Source: JAZKSG01 sp964384785
Lineage (GTDB): Archaea > Thermoplasmatota > E2 > DHVEG-1
Direction: 5' to 3'
Assembly: GCA_964384785.1 (NCBI GenBank)
Contig: CAYLLH010000101.1
Span: forward strand, 1 to 20,234
Length of the DNA: 20,234 nucleotides
Positions 6,989-13,785 of the stretch are shown in pieces. Both the position numbers and the translations under genes were made by a program. The notes under the pieces were generated by a model. The model had not been told where the DNA came from. It was given only the letters and a program-made list of their open reading frames with translations, and did not search any database. Position 1 is the stretch's first letter. Every line of letters starts with the position of its first letter.

Positions 6989-7462
6989 ATGAAAAGATCA
7001 TGGAGAGTTGGTTTCAGTTTTGGTCTCACTTCCGGGATAATAACAACCCTTGGTTTAATGGTTGGTTTAAACTCTGGAACAGGATCCCGAATTGTTGTTA
7101 TTGGAGGCATTATAACGATTGCTATTGCTGATTCACTCTCAGATTCTATAAGTATTCATATAAGTCAAGAGTACGAAAATCATCATAAACATAAAGAAAT
7201 CTGGGAGTCTACTATTTCAACATTTATTTTCAAGTTTTTATTCTCCTCATTTTTTATTATACCAGTTCTTTTTTTAGAATTACAGACCGGTGTAACCATA
7301 GGAATAATTGTTGGTATATCATTAATTACTGCTATCAGTTATTATATCGCAAAAGAACGTAATGCTAATCCTTTAAAAGTTATAGGGGAACATGTTTTTA
7401 TTACTGTTTTAGTAATAATTTTAACTAATTATATTGGATATTTTGTTGCTCAAGTTTTTTAA
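6989..7462 (+). CDS. small VIT1/CCC1-like membrane protein, putative iron/manganese transporter
   Basis: This 157-residue membrane protein has about five hydrophobic segments. Its first 60 residues, FGLTSGIITTLGLMVGLNSG followed by VIGGIITIAIADSLSDSISI, resemble the first helices of VIT1/CCC1 proteins, where acidic and serine residues line the metal path. After HISQEYENHHKHKE (a His/Glu-rich cytosolic loop) come three more helices. It is shorter than typical VIT proteins (about 230 residues) and lacks most of their cytosolic metal-binding domain. The frame is open further upstream, but ATG at 6989 has a GGA-type ribosome site (6980-6982) and starts right before the first helix. An A/T box (ACTTTTTAAAAGG, about 6942-6954) could give it its own promoter. 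Its place behind feoAB and the repressor suggests export or storage of excess iron (inference). Confidence 0.72.
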   Translation: MKRSWRVGFSFGLTSGIITTLGLMVGLNSGTGSRIVVIGGIITIAIADSLSDSISIHISQEYENHHKHKEIWESTISTFIFKFLFSSFFIIPVLFLELQTGVTIGIIVGISLITAISYYIAKERNANPLKVIGEHVFITVLVIILTNYIGYFVAQVF

Positions 7463-7478
7463 AAAAAAGAATTTTTTT
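7454..7478. terminator. bidirectional T/A terminator between convergent genes
   Basis: T6, A9, GAA, then T7 lie between the stop codons of the + strand VIT-like gene (ends 7462) and the minus-strand exported-protein gene (ends 7477). Each strand meets a run of at least six T just after or at its stop codon, which fits poly-U termination in both directions. Confidence 0.5.
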
Positions 7479-8286
7479 AGAGGATGTCAAAGTTTAGTAT
7501 GGTTATTCTTATTTCATCGGAGTCTAAAAGGTTTCCTTTCATGTCATATGCTGAAGTTGTTATTGTGTGTTTCCCGAATATTTTTTCATCCCAGCTCCAT
7601 GAATATGTTGGTCCTTCTTCATCTGTGTATTTTTCTTTGTTATCAATACTGAATACTACTTTTTGTATTTCGATGTTTTCTGGGTTTGTTATATCTGTTT
7701 CTATGTCTATGTTTCCTATTACTAGAGTGTTATCTCTTTCTTTTAGTTGTATGTCTCTTATGTAGGATTTTTTTTCTGCAGGTTTTGTGATTTTTATTTC
7801 AAATTCTGTTTTTTCTTGTGTGTCTTGGTTTTTTTGTTCATCGTTGGTTTGATCGTTTGTATCAGGCTTTGTGTCTTGTTTTTGTTTTTCTTCTTCACTT
7901 AGTGGTTCTGTGAATGTTTCAGTTATTGCTATTTCGTTTGTTGCTTTATGTATTATAGTTACGGTTCCTTCACAGTTTTTTATTACATCTCCAGCCATTA
8001 CTGTTCCTTCAGGTAGTGTACATTGGCTTTTTCCTTTGTCGAATTCTGACCAGTCATAACCTGGTGGTGCTTTACAGATTAGTATTTGGTTGCCACTTTG
8101 TTTTAGAAAACTTATCCTTGGACCTGGTTTTGAGAGTAGGTCTTCATAGTCTCCAAACATGTTTCCTTGGTTTCCACCTATTGGGAATTGTACATTTGGA
8201 AACAGTTTTGGTAATGCGTTTGCGGATACTACTAAGAATAATAGTGCTATTATGAGAAATATTGCAAATAAGCCTTTTTTTGTCAT
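7477..8286 (-). CDS. exported protein with C-terminal Ig-like domain
   Basis: This 269-residue protein starts with MTKKGLFAIFLIIALLFLVVS, a clear signal peptide or N-terminal anchor (1-23). A middle domain (about 30-128) contains three cysteines (C71, C89, C105) and the segment CKAPPGYDW. A Gln/Asp/Thr-rich linker follows (131-160), then an Ig-like domain (163-266) opening ITKPAEKKSY and ending EIRITILNF. This domain is clearly related to residues 445-546 of the large PKD protein at 14849-16975. Such Ig modules in archaeal surface proteins usually mediate adhesion or spacing. There is no C-terminal anchor. The leader carries GGGG (8296-8299) 9 bases before ATG and a TTTATCGATAAA palindrome. 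The gene is convergent with the VIT-like gene and divergent from nifS. The function of the middle domain is not recognised. Confidence 0.75.
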   Translation of the reverse strand: MTKKGLFAIFLIIALLFLVVSANALPKLFPNVQFPIGGNQGNMFGDYEDLLSKPGPRISFLKQSGNQILICKAPPGYDWSEFDKGKSQCTLPEGTVMAGDVIKNCEGTVTIIHKATNEIAITETFTEPLSEEEKQKQDTKPDTNDQTNDEQKNQDTQEKTEFEIKITKPAEKKSYIRDIQLKERDNTLVIGNIDIETDITNPENIEIQKVVFSIDNKEKYTDEEGPTYSWSWDEKIFGKHTITTSAYDMKGNLLDSDEIRITILNFDIL

Positions 8287-8301
8287 CTATCTTATCCCCT
8301 T

Positions 8302-8313
8302 TTTATCGATAAA
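8302..8313. promoter_or_regulatory. 12-bp palindrome in leader of the Ig-like protein gene
   Basis: TTTATCGATAAA is a perfect palindrome, 15 bases before the minus-strand start. It lies between that start and an A/T box (TTTATATATA, 8331-8340) suitable as the minus-strand TATA element, so it would fall at or just after the transcription start. It could be an operator, but an AT-rich 12-mer palindrome can also occur by chance. The rest of the 165-bp divergent gap (8287-8451) holds a second A/T box for nifS at about 8351-8362. Confidence 0.3.
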
Positions 8314-8451
8314 GTATTTTTATTATTAGTTTTATATATAATTTAGTTTGATAATATAAATACTTTTTGCCATAAATCTTATCCAAACATAAAAATAAGA
8401 AAAAAATATACCCCATAACCAACAAAAAACCACAAATAGAGGAAAAAAATC

Positions 8452-9621
8452 ATGAAAAAAATCTACATGGACTACGCAGCAACAACACCCGTCGATAAAA
8501 AAGTAATAGAAGAAATGCTACCATTTTTTGACAAAAAATTTGGAAACCCCGCATCAATACACCAATATGGAAATGAAGCAAACCAAGCAATAGAAAAAGC
8601 AAGAGCAAACACAGCCAAAATAATAAATGCTAAACCAGAAGAAATAATATTTACATCAGGAGGAACAGAATCAGATAACCTTGCAATAAAAGGAACAGCA
8701 TACCTAAATAAAAACAAAAGAAACAACAAAGAATACAACATAATAACAACAGAAATCGAACATCCAGCAGTACTATCAACATGTAAACACCTTGAAGAAC
8801 AAGGATTTAAAATAAAATATCTTCCAACAGACAAATACGGCATAGTAAAGATAAATGAGTTAAAAAAATCAATCTCAAAAAACACATTTCTAATATCAAT
8901 AATGTTTGCAAACAACGAAATAGGAACAATAGAACCAATACAAGAAATAGGAAAAATAGCAAAAGAAAACAACATACTATTACACACAGATGCAGTACAA
9001 GCAATAGGAAAAACCACAGTTGATGTAAAAAAACAAAACATAGATCTTCTAGCTTTATCATCACATAAAATCTATGGACCCAAAGGAGTTGGAGCACTAT
9101 ACATTAAAAAAGGAACAAAAATACAACCACTAGCTCATGGAGGAGGACACGAAAAAGGACTAAGAAGCAGCACATTAAACACACCAGGAATAGTAGGACT
9201 AGGAAAAGCATGTCAGATACTACAAAAACAAATGAACAAAGACATAAAATATTTCCAGAAACTACGTGACAAACTCATAAAAAACATATTACAAATAGAA
9301 GAAACAAATCTAAACGGGCACCCTGAAAAAAGACTAGCAAATAACGCACATTTTCGTTTTTCAGCAATAGAAGGAGAATCACTACTATTAAAACTAAATG
9401 AAAAAGGAATAGCAGCATCCACCGGTTCAGCATGCTCCTCAAAAAAACTACAAGCCTCACATGTACTACTCGCACTAGGTCTAAAACCAGAAGAAGCACA
9501 TGGATCATTAAGATTAAGCATCGGAAGACACAACACCAAAGAAGAAGTCGAATATGTAACAAAAGAACTTACAAAAATAGTAAAAAAACTAAGAGAAATG
9601 TCACCACTTTGGAAAAAATAA
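8452..9621 (+). CDS. nifS: NifS/IscS-type cysteine desulfurase
   Basis: This 389-residue PLP enzyme (aminotransferase class V) removes sulfur from L-cysteine as enzyme-bound persulfide for Fe-S cluster assembly and tRNA thiolation. The motifs are MDYAATTPVD (6-15), TSGGTESDNLAIKG (68-81), H104 in EIEHPAV, D180 and Q183 in HTDAVQ, the PLP Lys206 in SSHKIYGPKG, and the persulfide Cys328 in STGSACSS. Together with the short spacing around Cys328 they define a group I (NifS/IscS) enzyme. It ends REMSPLWKK, common in NifS-like proteins that hand sulfur to IscU. No iscU or other suf/isc gene follows in this window. ATG has GAGG at 8439-8442, nine bases upstream. The coding strand is extremely A-rich and T-poor at third positions compared with fbaB or the UbiA gene. 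Confidence 0.95.
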   Translation: MKKIYMDYAATTPVDKKVIEEMLPFFDKKFGNPASIHQYGNEANQAIEKARANTAKIINAKPEEIIFTSGGTESDNLAIKGTAYLNKNKRNNKEYNIITTEIEHPAVLSTCKHLEEQGFKIKYLPTDKYGIVKINELKKSISKNTFLISIMFANNEIGTIEPIQEIGKIAKENNILLHTDAVQAIGKTTVDVKKQNIDLLALSSHKIYGPKGVGALYIKKGTKIQPLAHGGGHEKGLRSSTLNTPGIVGLGKACQILQKQMNKDIKYFQKLRDKLIKNILQIEETNLNGHPEKRLANNAHFRFSAIEGESLLLKLNEKGIAASTGSACSSKKLQASHVLLALGLKPEEAHGSLRLSIGRHNTKEEVEYVTKELTKIVKKLREMSPLWKK

Positions 9622-9670
9622 CTATTTTTATAATATATCTTTAAAAACCATTAAATGATTCTAACAATGT

Positions 9671-9693
9671 TTAACTAAATAATTTTTAGTTAA
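9671..9693. promoter_or_regulatory. perfect inverted repeat before zinc-ribbon gene
   Basis: TTAACTAAA (9671-9679) and TTTAGTTAA (9685-9693) form a perfect 9-bp inverted repeat with a 5-base spacer. It lies 15 bases before the small-protein start, between an A/T box (CTTTAAAAA, 9639-9647) and the ribosome site GGAG (9696-9699). It therefore sits at or just after the expected transcription start. An operator or a small 5'-UTR hairpin are both possible. Confidence 0.5.
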
Positions 9694-9707
9694 CCGGAGA
9701 GAAATTA

Positions 9708-9857
9708 ATGACAGAATATTGTGAAATATGTGGATGTAAACTTGATCCAGATGAAGAAGAAAACGGAATCTGCGAAGATTGTAAAAACCAAAAAGACGAA
9801 AAAAATGAAGAAGAATATGAAGAAGACGAAGACTATATAGACCCCGCAATAACTTAA
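9708..9857 (+). CDS. 49-residue zinc-ribbon protein with acidic tail
   Basis: This small cytosolic protein reads MTEYCEICGCKLDP, then a short acidic stretch and GICEDCKNQKD. The pairs Cys5/Cys8 and Cys22/Cys25 give CxxC-13-CxxC, a zinc-ribbon layout, with Cys10 as an extra cysteine. The remaining 20 residues are almost all Glu/Asp/Lys/Tyr (EEEYEEDEDYIDPAIT), so the tail is probably disordered and could contact basic partners. The coding call is supported by a clean ribosome site (GGAG at 9696-9699, 8 bases before ATG), its own A/T box and inverted repeat, and a stop codon followed by an A/T-rich terminator. It is convergent with the winged-helix gene. The function is unknown; many archaeal proteins of this kind are accessory or regulatory. 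Confidence 0.75.
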   Translation: MTEYCEICGCKLDPDEEENGICEDCKNQKDEKNEEEYEEDEDYIDPAIT

Positions 9858-9877
9858 AAACTTTAATTAAAATTTTT

Positions 9878-10291
9878 TTATTTTACGGAAAAAACCTGTT
9901 TTTTAGCTTTACCTTTCTTTTTAGTTTTAGTCTCAATCTTGTCTTCCCTAGCAAGCCAACCAAGAGCAGAATAAGCATCTTGTTTCTTAATTTTAGTAGA
10001 CTTAGCTATTGTTGAAACATCTATATCATTCTTATTACAAAGTGTCTTCCAGATTTTTCCAGCATTTCTTCCAATACTACTAGTAAGATTTGTTTCTTTT
10101 AGTTGATATTTCTTCCCAGATGTTCTATAGATTTTGTTCTCTCGAGCAAGCCAACCTACAGCCGCATAAAAATCTTTTTCATTCAATCTAGTCTTTTTAA
10201 GCAATTCATCTTCTTTAAGTGGACCGTGAACGTTGAGTGCGACCCATACTTTTCCTGCATTACGACCAAAATATTCATTGGTATCTCTCAT
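9878..10291 (-). CDS. tandem winged-helix protein (DUF2582-like, two copies)
   Basis: This 137-residue basic protein is made of two copies of a winged helix-turn-helix domain of the DUF2582 type. The first (about 7-65) has GRNAGKVWVAL...KDFYAAVGWLARENKIYR. The second (about 72-137) has GRNAGKIWKTL...QDAYSALGWLAREDKIE. The GRNAGKxW and A.GWLARE.KI blocks recur 1:1, so an internal duplication is certain. The C-terminus is Lys-rich (KTKKKGKAKK). DNA binding is likely from the fold, but no target is known. An in-frame TTG at 10309 would add six residues. I prefer ATG at 10291 because GAGGT (about 10303-10307) precedes it at a workable distance and the family normally begins near GxNAGK. It is convergent with the zinc-ribbon gene and divergent from the CrtC-like gene across a 160-bp promoter gap. 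Confidence 0.82.
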   Translation of the reverse strand: MRDTNEYFGRNAGKVWVALNVHGPLKEDELLKKTRLNEKDFYAAVGWLARENKIYRTSGKKYQLKETNLTSSIGRNAGKIWKTLCNKNDIDVSTIAKSTKIKKQDAYSALGWLAREDKIETKTKKKGKAKKQVFSVK

Positions 10292-10451
10292 CAATTTTTC
10301 CAACCTCAAACAGTATGTATAAAGTTCGATTTCTTATATTTTTTTATATAAATAAACAATTTTGAACATAAAAAAAACATATTTTAACAATTTTTTTGTA
10401 AAAAAACTTTAGAAAAACTCAAATAGAACCAATTTTTTTTCTGTTTTTATA

Positions 10452-11423
10452 ATGGAGAATAGGATTCTTAGTAAAAAAGCAATGGATATCACGCCCAAAG
10501 ATGATGCCTTTCATGGATCAAAAAAACATTTTGCTGCTGAATGGTGGTATTTTGATGCTGTTTTTGATAATAATTACAGCACCCATATTGGTTTTAAAAC
10601 CTTTTCAATAAGAGATCATGGTCTTGTTTCACCTATGATTGAAATATACAAAAATGGTAAATTAATAGAAGAAGTCAAAGATTTTAATCTTTTTTGTAAT
10701 TTTCAAACATCAAAAAATAAACCCATGTTAAAAATCTTACATAAACCAGTTATTGTTTTTGATGAAGAAAGATACAAAAAAACTGGTGAATGGGTATACA
10801 ATATTACTATGAAAATAAAAGAGTACGAAGCAAATCTAGAGTTTAAAAGAATTGGTAAAGGATGGAAAATCGAAACAGAGTATGAACGTTGGGCAGTAGC
10901 TCTTCCTAAAGCAAAGGTCAGAGGATATCTCAAAATTAAGGATAAAAAAATTGATGTGAAAGGCTGGGGTTATCATGATCATAACTGGAATTTTAGTCTA
11001 CTAACTGCTATGAATTTCGGACGGGCATGGTACTGGGGTAGAGTAAAAAGTAAAAAATTTAACATTGTATGGGCTAATATTCTAAAAACAAAAGATTTCT
11101 ATGATAAAATCGCTGTTTTAAACAAAGATAAAAACCAGTATTTTAGTATAAAACCAGAGAACATTGTTTTTGAAACAAGTGAAATAATAAAAAATCATGG
11201 TAAAAAAATTCCAACTGTTTTTCATCTAAAAATCGATGAAAAAACAGATAACACAACAATTAAAGCAGATGTTAAAATGAAAATAAAAGAACTACAATAT
11301 GATACAGTTATTATCGCACCTTATTGGCGTTACCATGTAACATCAGAAGGATACATCTCCGTTAATGGAGAAAAAGACATTGTTGATGAAATACAGATTA
11401 TGGAGTTTATGAGATTTGGTTAA
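10452..11423 (+). CDS. CrtC/AttH-like lipocalin-fold protein (putative hydratase)
   Basis: This 323-residue protein has the signature segments of the CrtC/AttH superfamily: AEWWYFDA (29-36) near the N-terminus, where this family has EWWYW/F, and GWGYHDHNWN (171-180) followed by RAWYWGR (191-197). The family includes carotenoid 1,2-hydratase CrtC, which adds water to the psi-end of acyclic carotenoids, and AttH proteins whose substrate is often unknown. No signal peptide is seen. ATG lies directly after a T-rich stretch with no ribosome site, so the mRNA may be leaderless. The gene is convergent, with a 4-bp gap, to a CruC/CrtQ-like glycosyltransferase, and a UbiA prenyltransferase follows. 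This neighbourhood supports an isoprenoid-lipid or carotenoid role. Phytoene synthase or desaturase genes are not in the window, so the substrate remains open. Confidence 0.7.
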   Translation: MENRILSKKAMDITPKDDAFHGSKKHFAAEWWYFDAVFDNNYSTHIGFKTFSIRDHGLVSPMIEIYKNGKLIEEVKDFNLFCNFQTSKNKPMLKILHKPVIVFDEERYKKTGEWVYNITMKIKEYEANLEFKRIGKGWKIETEYERWAVALPKAKVRGYLKIKDKKIDVKGWGYHDHNWNFSLLTAMNFGRAWYWGRVKSKKFNIVWANILKTKDFYDKIAVLNKDKNQYFSIKPENIVFETSEIIKNHGKKIPTVFHLKIDEKTDNTTIKADVKMKIKELQYDTVIIAPYWRYHVTSEGYISVNGEKDIVDEIQIMEFMRFG

Positions 11424-11427
11424 AATT

Positions 11428-12615
11428 TTAGTTGTATTTTCTTCCTTTCCATGTTACACCTTTTTTTGAAAATGTTTTAACAGCAGAGTTTAAAAAAATT
11501 CCAATGGTTACAATTCCTCCAAGGAAATAAAATGGAGAATAAAATGGTCGACCTATGGAATATTTGTAATGAACCATTGTTTGAATTATGTTTGATAACA
11601 ACCATACAATAGATGAAAAAACTAGAATGTTAAACCATAAAACCTGATTGTTTTCTAAATAAAAAAATGCTGAAAACACAATAGCTGTTATTGGTAGTAT
11701 CATCATCTGGAAAACAACAAAAACACCTATTAGAACAATAAGTAACTGTACAATTTTAGATTGTATTTTTCTTCGTTGAACAAGACCTAAAAAAATGTTT
11801 TTACTCCAACCTTCCCAGAGTTCACCAAAACTTGTGTACATCCTCAGATTTACCTGATCTTTAGCATGAGCTAATCCTATATGATAACCTGAATCTTTGA
11901 GTAATTTAGCGATTTCTACATCGTCACCTATACGGTTTTTGATGGTTTCATATCCACCTATTTTTTCAAAAACCGTTTTTTTTATCATAATAAATGGACC
12001 CAGTGCAAAAGTAGTCTTACTTTTTGGGTCATTTGTTTTTCCAACAGGTGTTATAAAAATCAAAAATCCTATTGGTATTGGTTGAATTATTTTTTCCCAA
12101 ATTTTTTTGCAGATAATATTTGGTATAACACTAAGCATATCATATTTTTTGTTTATTGCATGTTGAACTGCTCTGGCGACAGCATCCTTTGAGTGTTCTG
12201 TATCAGCATCAATAAAAAGCAACCAATCTCCTTTTGCTATTTTACTTCCTTGTTGCATCGCATGTGATTTACCAACCCAGCCATTTGGTAGTTTTTTTTG
12301 TTTAACAATTTTGAATCTTTCATCATCTTTTATGATTTCTTTTATCACATTTACAGTATCATCTGTTGAATCATCAACGATTATTACCTCTAAATAGGGA
12401 TAAGTCTGTTTTTTTATTGTTTGAATACATTTTTTTATTCTATGTTCCTCGTTTCTAGATGGAATGATTATTGACACGAAATCTTTTGTTTCTTTGTTTT
12501 CAATGGTTTTTGAAAGATTAGGTATAAGCCGGTAGCTGGAAAGTGTTCTAATAAGATATATTATCCAAAGTAGTAAACTGATTAGTAGAAGAGCAATTAG
12601 TATTATTTCTTTCAT
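11428..12615 (-). CDS. membrane glycosyltransferase family 2, CruC/CrtQ/HpnB-like
   Basis: This 395-residue protein has an N-terminal membrane helix (about 4-22), a GT-A catalytic domain and about three C-terminal helices (about 290-375). The catalytic motifs are IIPSRNEE (50-57), DDSTDD (81-86), LPNGWVGKSHA (109-119), the metal-binding DAD (136-138), GDDVE (230-234, the general base region) and WEGWSKN (267-273). The LPxGWxGK and WxGWSKN blocks and the C-terminal GVTWKGRKY are typical of glycosyltransferases acting on carotenoids or hopanoid-like lipids (CruC, CrtQ, HpnB-like), so a lipid acceptor at the membrane face is likely. Start ATG at 12615 has only a weak GGA upstream. The gene is convergent with the CrtC-like gene and divergent from the UbiA gene, sharing a 121-bp promoter gap that contains a perfect inverted repeat. 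Confidence 0.82.
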   Translation of the reverse strand: MKEIILIALLLISLLLWIIYLIRTLSSYRLIPNLSKTIENKETKDFVSIIIPSRNEEHRIKKCIQTIKKQTYPYLEVIIVDDSTDDTVNVIKEIIKDDERFKIVKQKKLPNGWVGKSHAMQQGSKIAKGDWLLFIDADTEHSKDAVARAVQHAINKKYDMLSVIPNIICKKIWEKIIQPIPIGFLIFITPVGKTNDPKSKTTFALGPFIMIKKTVFEKIGGYETIKNRIGDDVEIAKLLKDSGYHIGLAHAKDQVNLRMYTSFGELWEGWSKNIFLGLVQRRKIQSKIVQLLIVLIGVFVVFQMMILPITAIVFSAFFYLENNQVLWFNILVFSSIVWLLSNIIQTMVHYKYSIGRPFYSPFYFLGGIVTIGIFLNSAVKTFSKKGVTWKGRKYN

Positions 12616-12664
12616 ACGTCTTTTTATTTCCTATAATTTTTTTGAAATCTTGTCCTTTTTATTT

Positions 12665-12701
12665 AATGTTTCTTAAAAATTTTAGATTATTAAGAAACAT
12701 T
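12665..12701. promoter_or_regulatory. 12-bp perfect inverted repeat in divergent promoter
   Basis: AATGTTTCTTAA (12665-12676) and TTAAGAAACATT (12690-12701) are exact reverse complements separated by 13 bases; arm centres are 25 bp apart. The repeat occupies the middle of the 121-bp gap between the divergent glycosyltransferase and UbiA genes, so a bound factor could control both. The gap otherwise holds only A/T-rich promoter-like sequence (CATATAATACG at 12702-12712). Confidence 0.55.
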
Positions 12702-12736
12702 CATATAATACGAAATTTTTTTTGTTTAATTGAAAA

Positions 12737-13762
12737 ATGTCAAAATTTGTAGAATATTCTCATTTGTTTAGACTACCGGGTCTTGGTGGTTTATCACTTG
12801 TTCCTGTTTTTGGTGCTCTAAGTTTAACAGGGACAGGTGTGAGTATTGACATGTTAACAATTTTTTTGCTTTTTTTAGTAGGTATTTTAACATCTATTTA
12901 TGGTTTTGTTTTAAATGATTATGTTGATGTTGAAGTAGATAGTTTATCTATGGATTCGAAAAAAAGACCTCTTGTAACTGGTGCTATTTCAAAGAAAACT
13001 GCGTTGTTTATTAGTGTGCTTTGTGTTGTTTTATGGTTTAGTATTATTTTTGTTTTTTTCTATAAACAAGAAATGTCTTTTTATTATGGCCTTATTTGTA
13101 TGATTCTTGCTACATTTTTTGGAACAGTTTACAATGTTTTTGGTAAAAAAATTTTTGCATCTGATATTTTTGTAGGGCTTTCAGAAGGTTTACTTGTTTT
13201 ATTTGCAGCGTTTATGGTTTCAGATGGCGTCATTCTTAGTGTTTTTACATGGGTTATTTTTATTCTGGTTTTTAATCAGTTCTTTTTTATGAATGCAGTT
13301 GTTGGTGGTATCAAAGATGTAGATCATGATTACAAAAAAGGTGTTAAAAATATTGCTTTTAGATCTGGTGTGAAAGTTGCAAATGATAAGAGAATTGTTA
13401 TTCCTTTTTCTTTTAAATTTTTGGGTTTAAGTATTCGTTTTTTTGATGGATTGTTAGTGTTTGTTCCTTTTGTTTTTTATAATGTTGATTATCATGTTTG
13501 GCATCTTATTTTGTTAGCTTTTTTTGCTGTTGTGATTTTGTTTTTGACTTTTAAATTGTTGAACATTAAAACTTTTGAAAGTATTGAAGAATCAATTAAA
13601 ATTTTTGGAGTACAAGGTGTTCTTCGTCAGTGTCTTGTACCAGTTTTGCTTGTTTCAGTGATAGGTGTTTTTTATAGTTTTGTTTTGATTGTTTTTCCAC
13701 TTATCTGGTATGGATTTTTTACATTAGTTAGTAGAAAAAAGATTGGGAAGCATGTAATGTAA
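12737..13762 (+). CDS. UbiA-family prenyltransferase
   Basis: This 341-residue membrane protein has about nine hydrophobic segments. It shows both aspartate-rich motifs of the UbiA superfamily: NDYVDVEVD (60-68) and KDVDHD (193-198), which bind the Mg-diphosphate of an isoprenyl donor. The family includes digeranylgeranylglyceryl-phosphate synthase of archaeal lipids, quinone and heme prenyltransferases, and lycopene elongases that make C50 carotenoids. The second motif is preceded by NAVVGGIKDVDHD, the pattern seen when a product is condensed on the cytosolic side. The sequence alone does not decide the acceptor. Its divergent neighbour is a CruC/CrtQ-like glycosyltransferase, and a CrtC-like protein is nearby, which makes a carotenoid or polar-lipid role attractive. 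No ribosome site precedes ATG, so the transcript may be leaderless. Codons end overwhelmingly in T. Confidence 0.85.
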   Translation: MSKFVEYSHLFRLPGLGGLSLVPVFGALSLTGTGVSIDMLTIFLLFLVGILTSIYGFVLNDYVDVEVDSLSMDSKKRPLVTGAISKKTALFISVLCVVLWFSIIFVFFYKQEMSFYYGLICMILATFFGTVYNVFGKKIFASDIFVGLSEGLLVLFAAFMVSDGVILSVFTWVIFILVFNQFFFMNAVVGGIKDVDHDYKKGVKNIAFRSGVKVANDKRIVIPFSFKFLGLSIRFFDGLLVFVPFVFYNVDYHVWHLILLAFFAVVILFLTFKLLNIKTFESIEESIKIFGVQGVLRQCLVPVLLVSVIGVFYSFVLIVFPLIWYGFFTLVSRKKIGKHVM

Positions 13763-13785
13763 AAAAAAAGAAAAGAATTGTTTTT

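Noticed and set aside
8287..8451. DtxR-type operator before nifS
   Set aside because: ATAATTTAGTTTGAT contains TTTAG but has no matching ACCTAAA arm; the 7-2-7 pattern is absent.
8472..9097. Long minus-strand reading frames opposite nifS
   Set aside because: They run opposite a fully motif-supported enzyme, arise from its A-rich codons, and have no family features.
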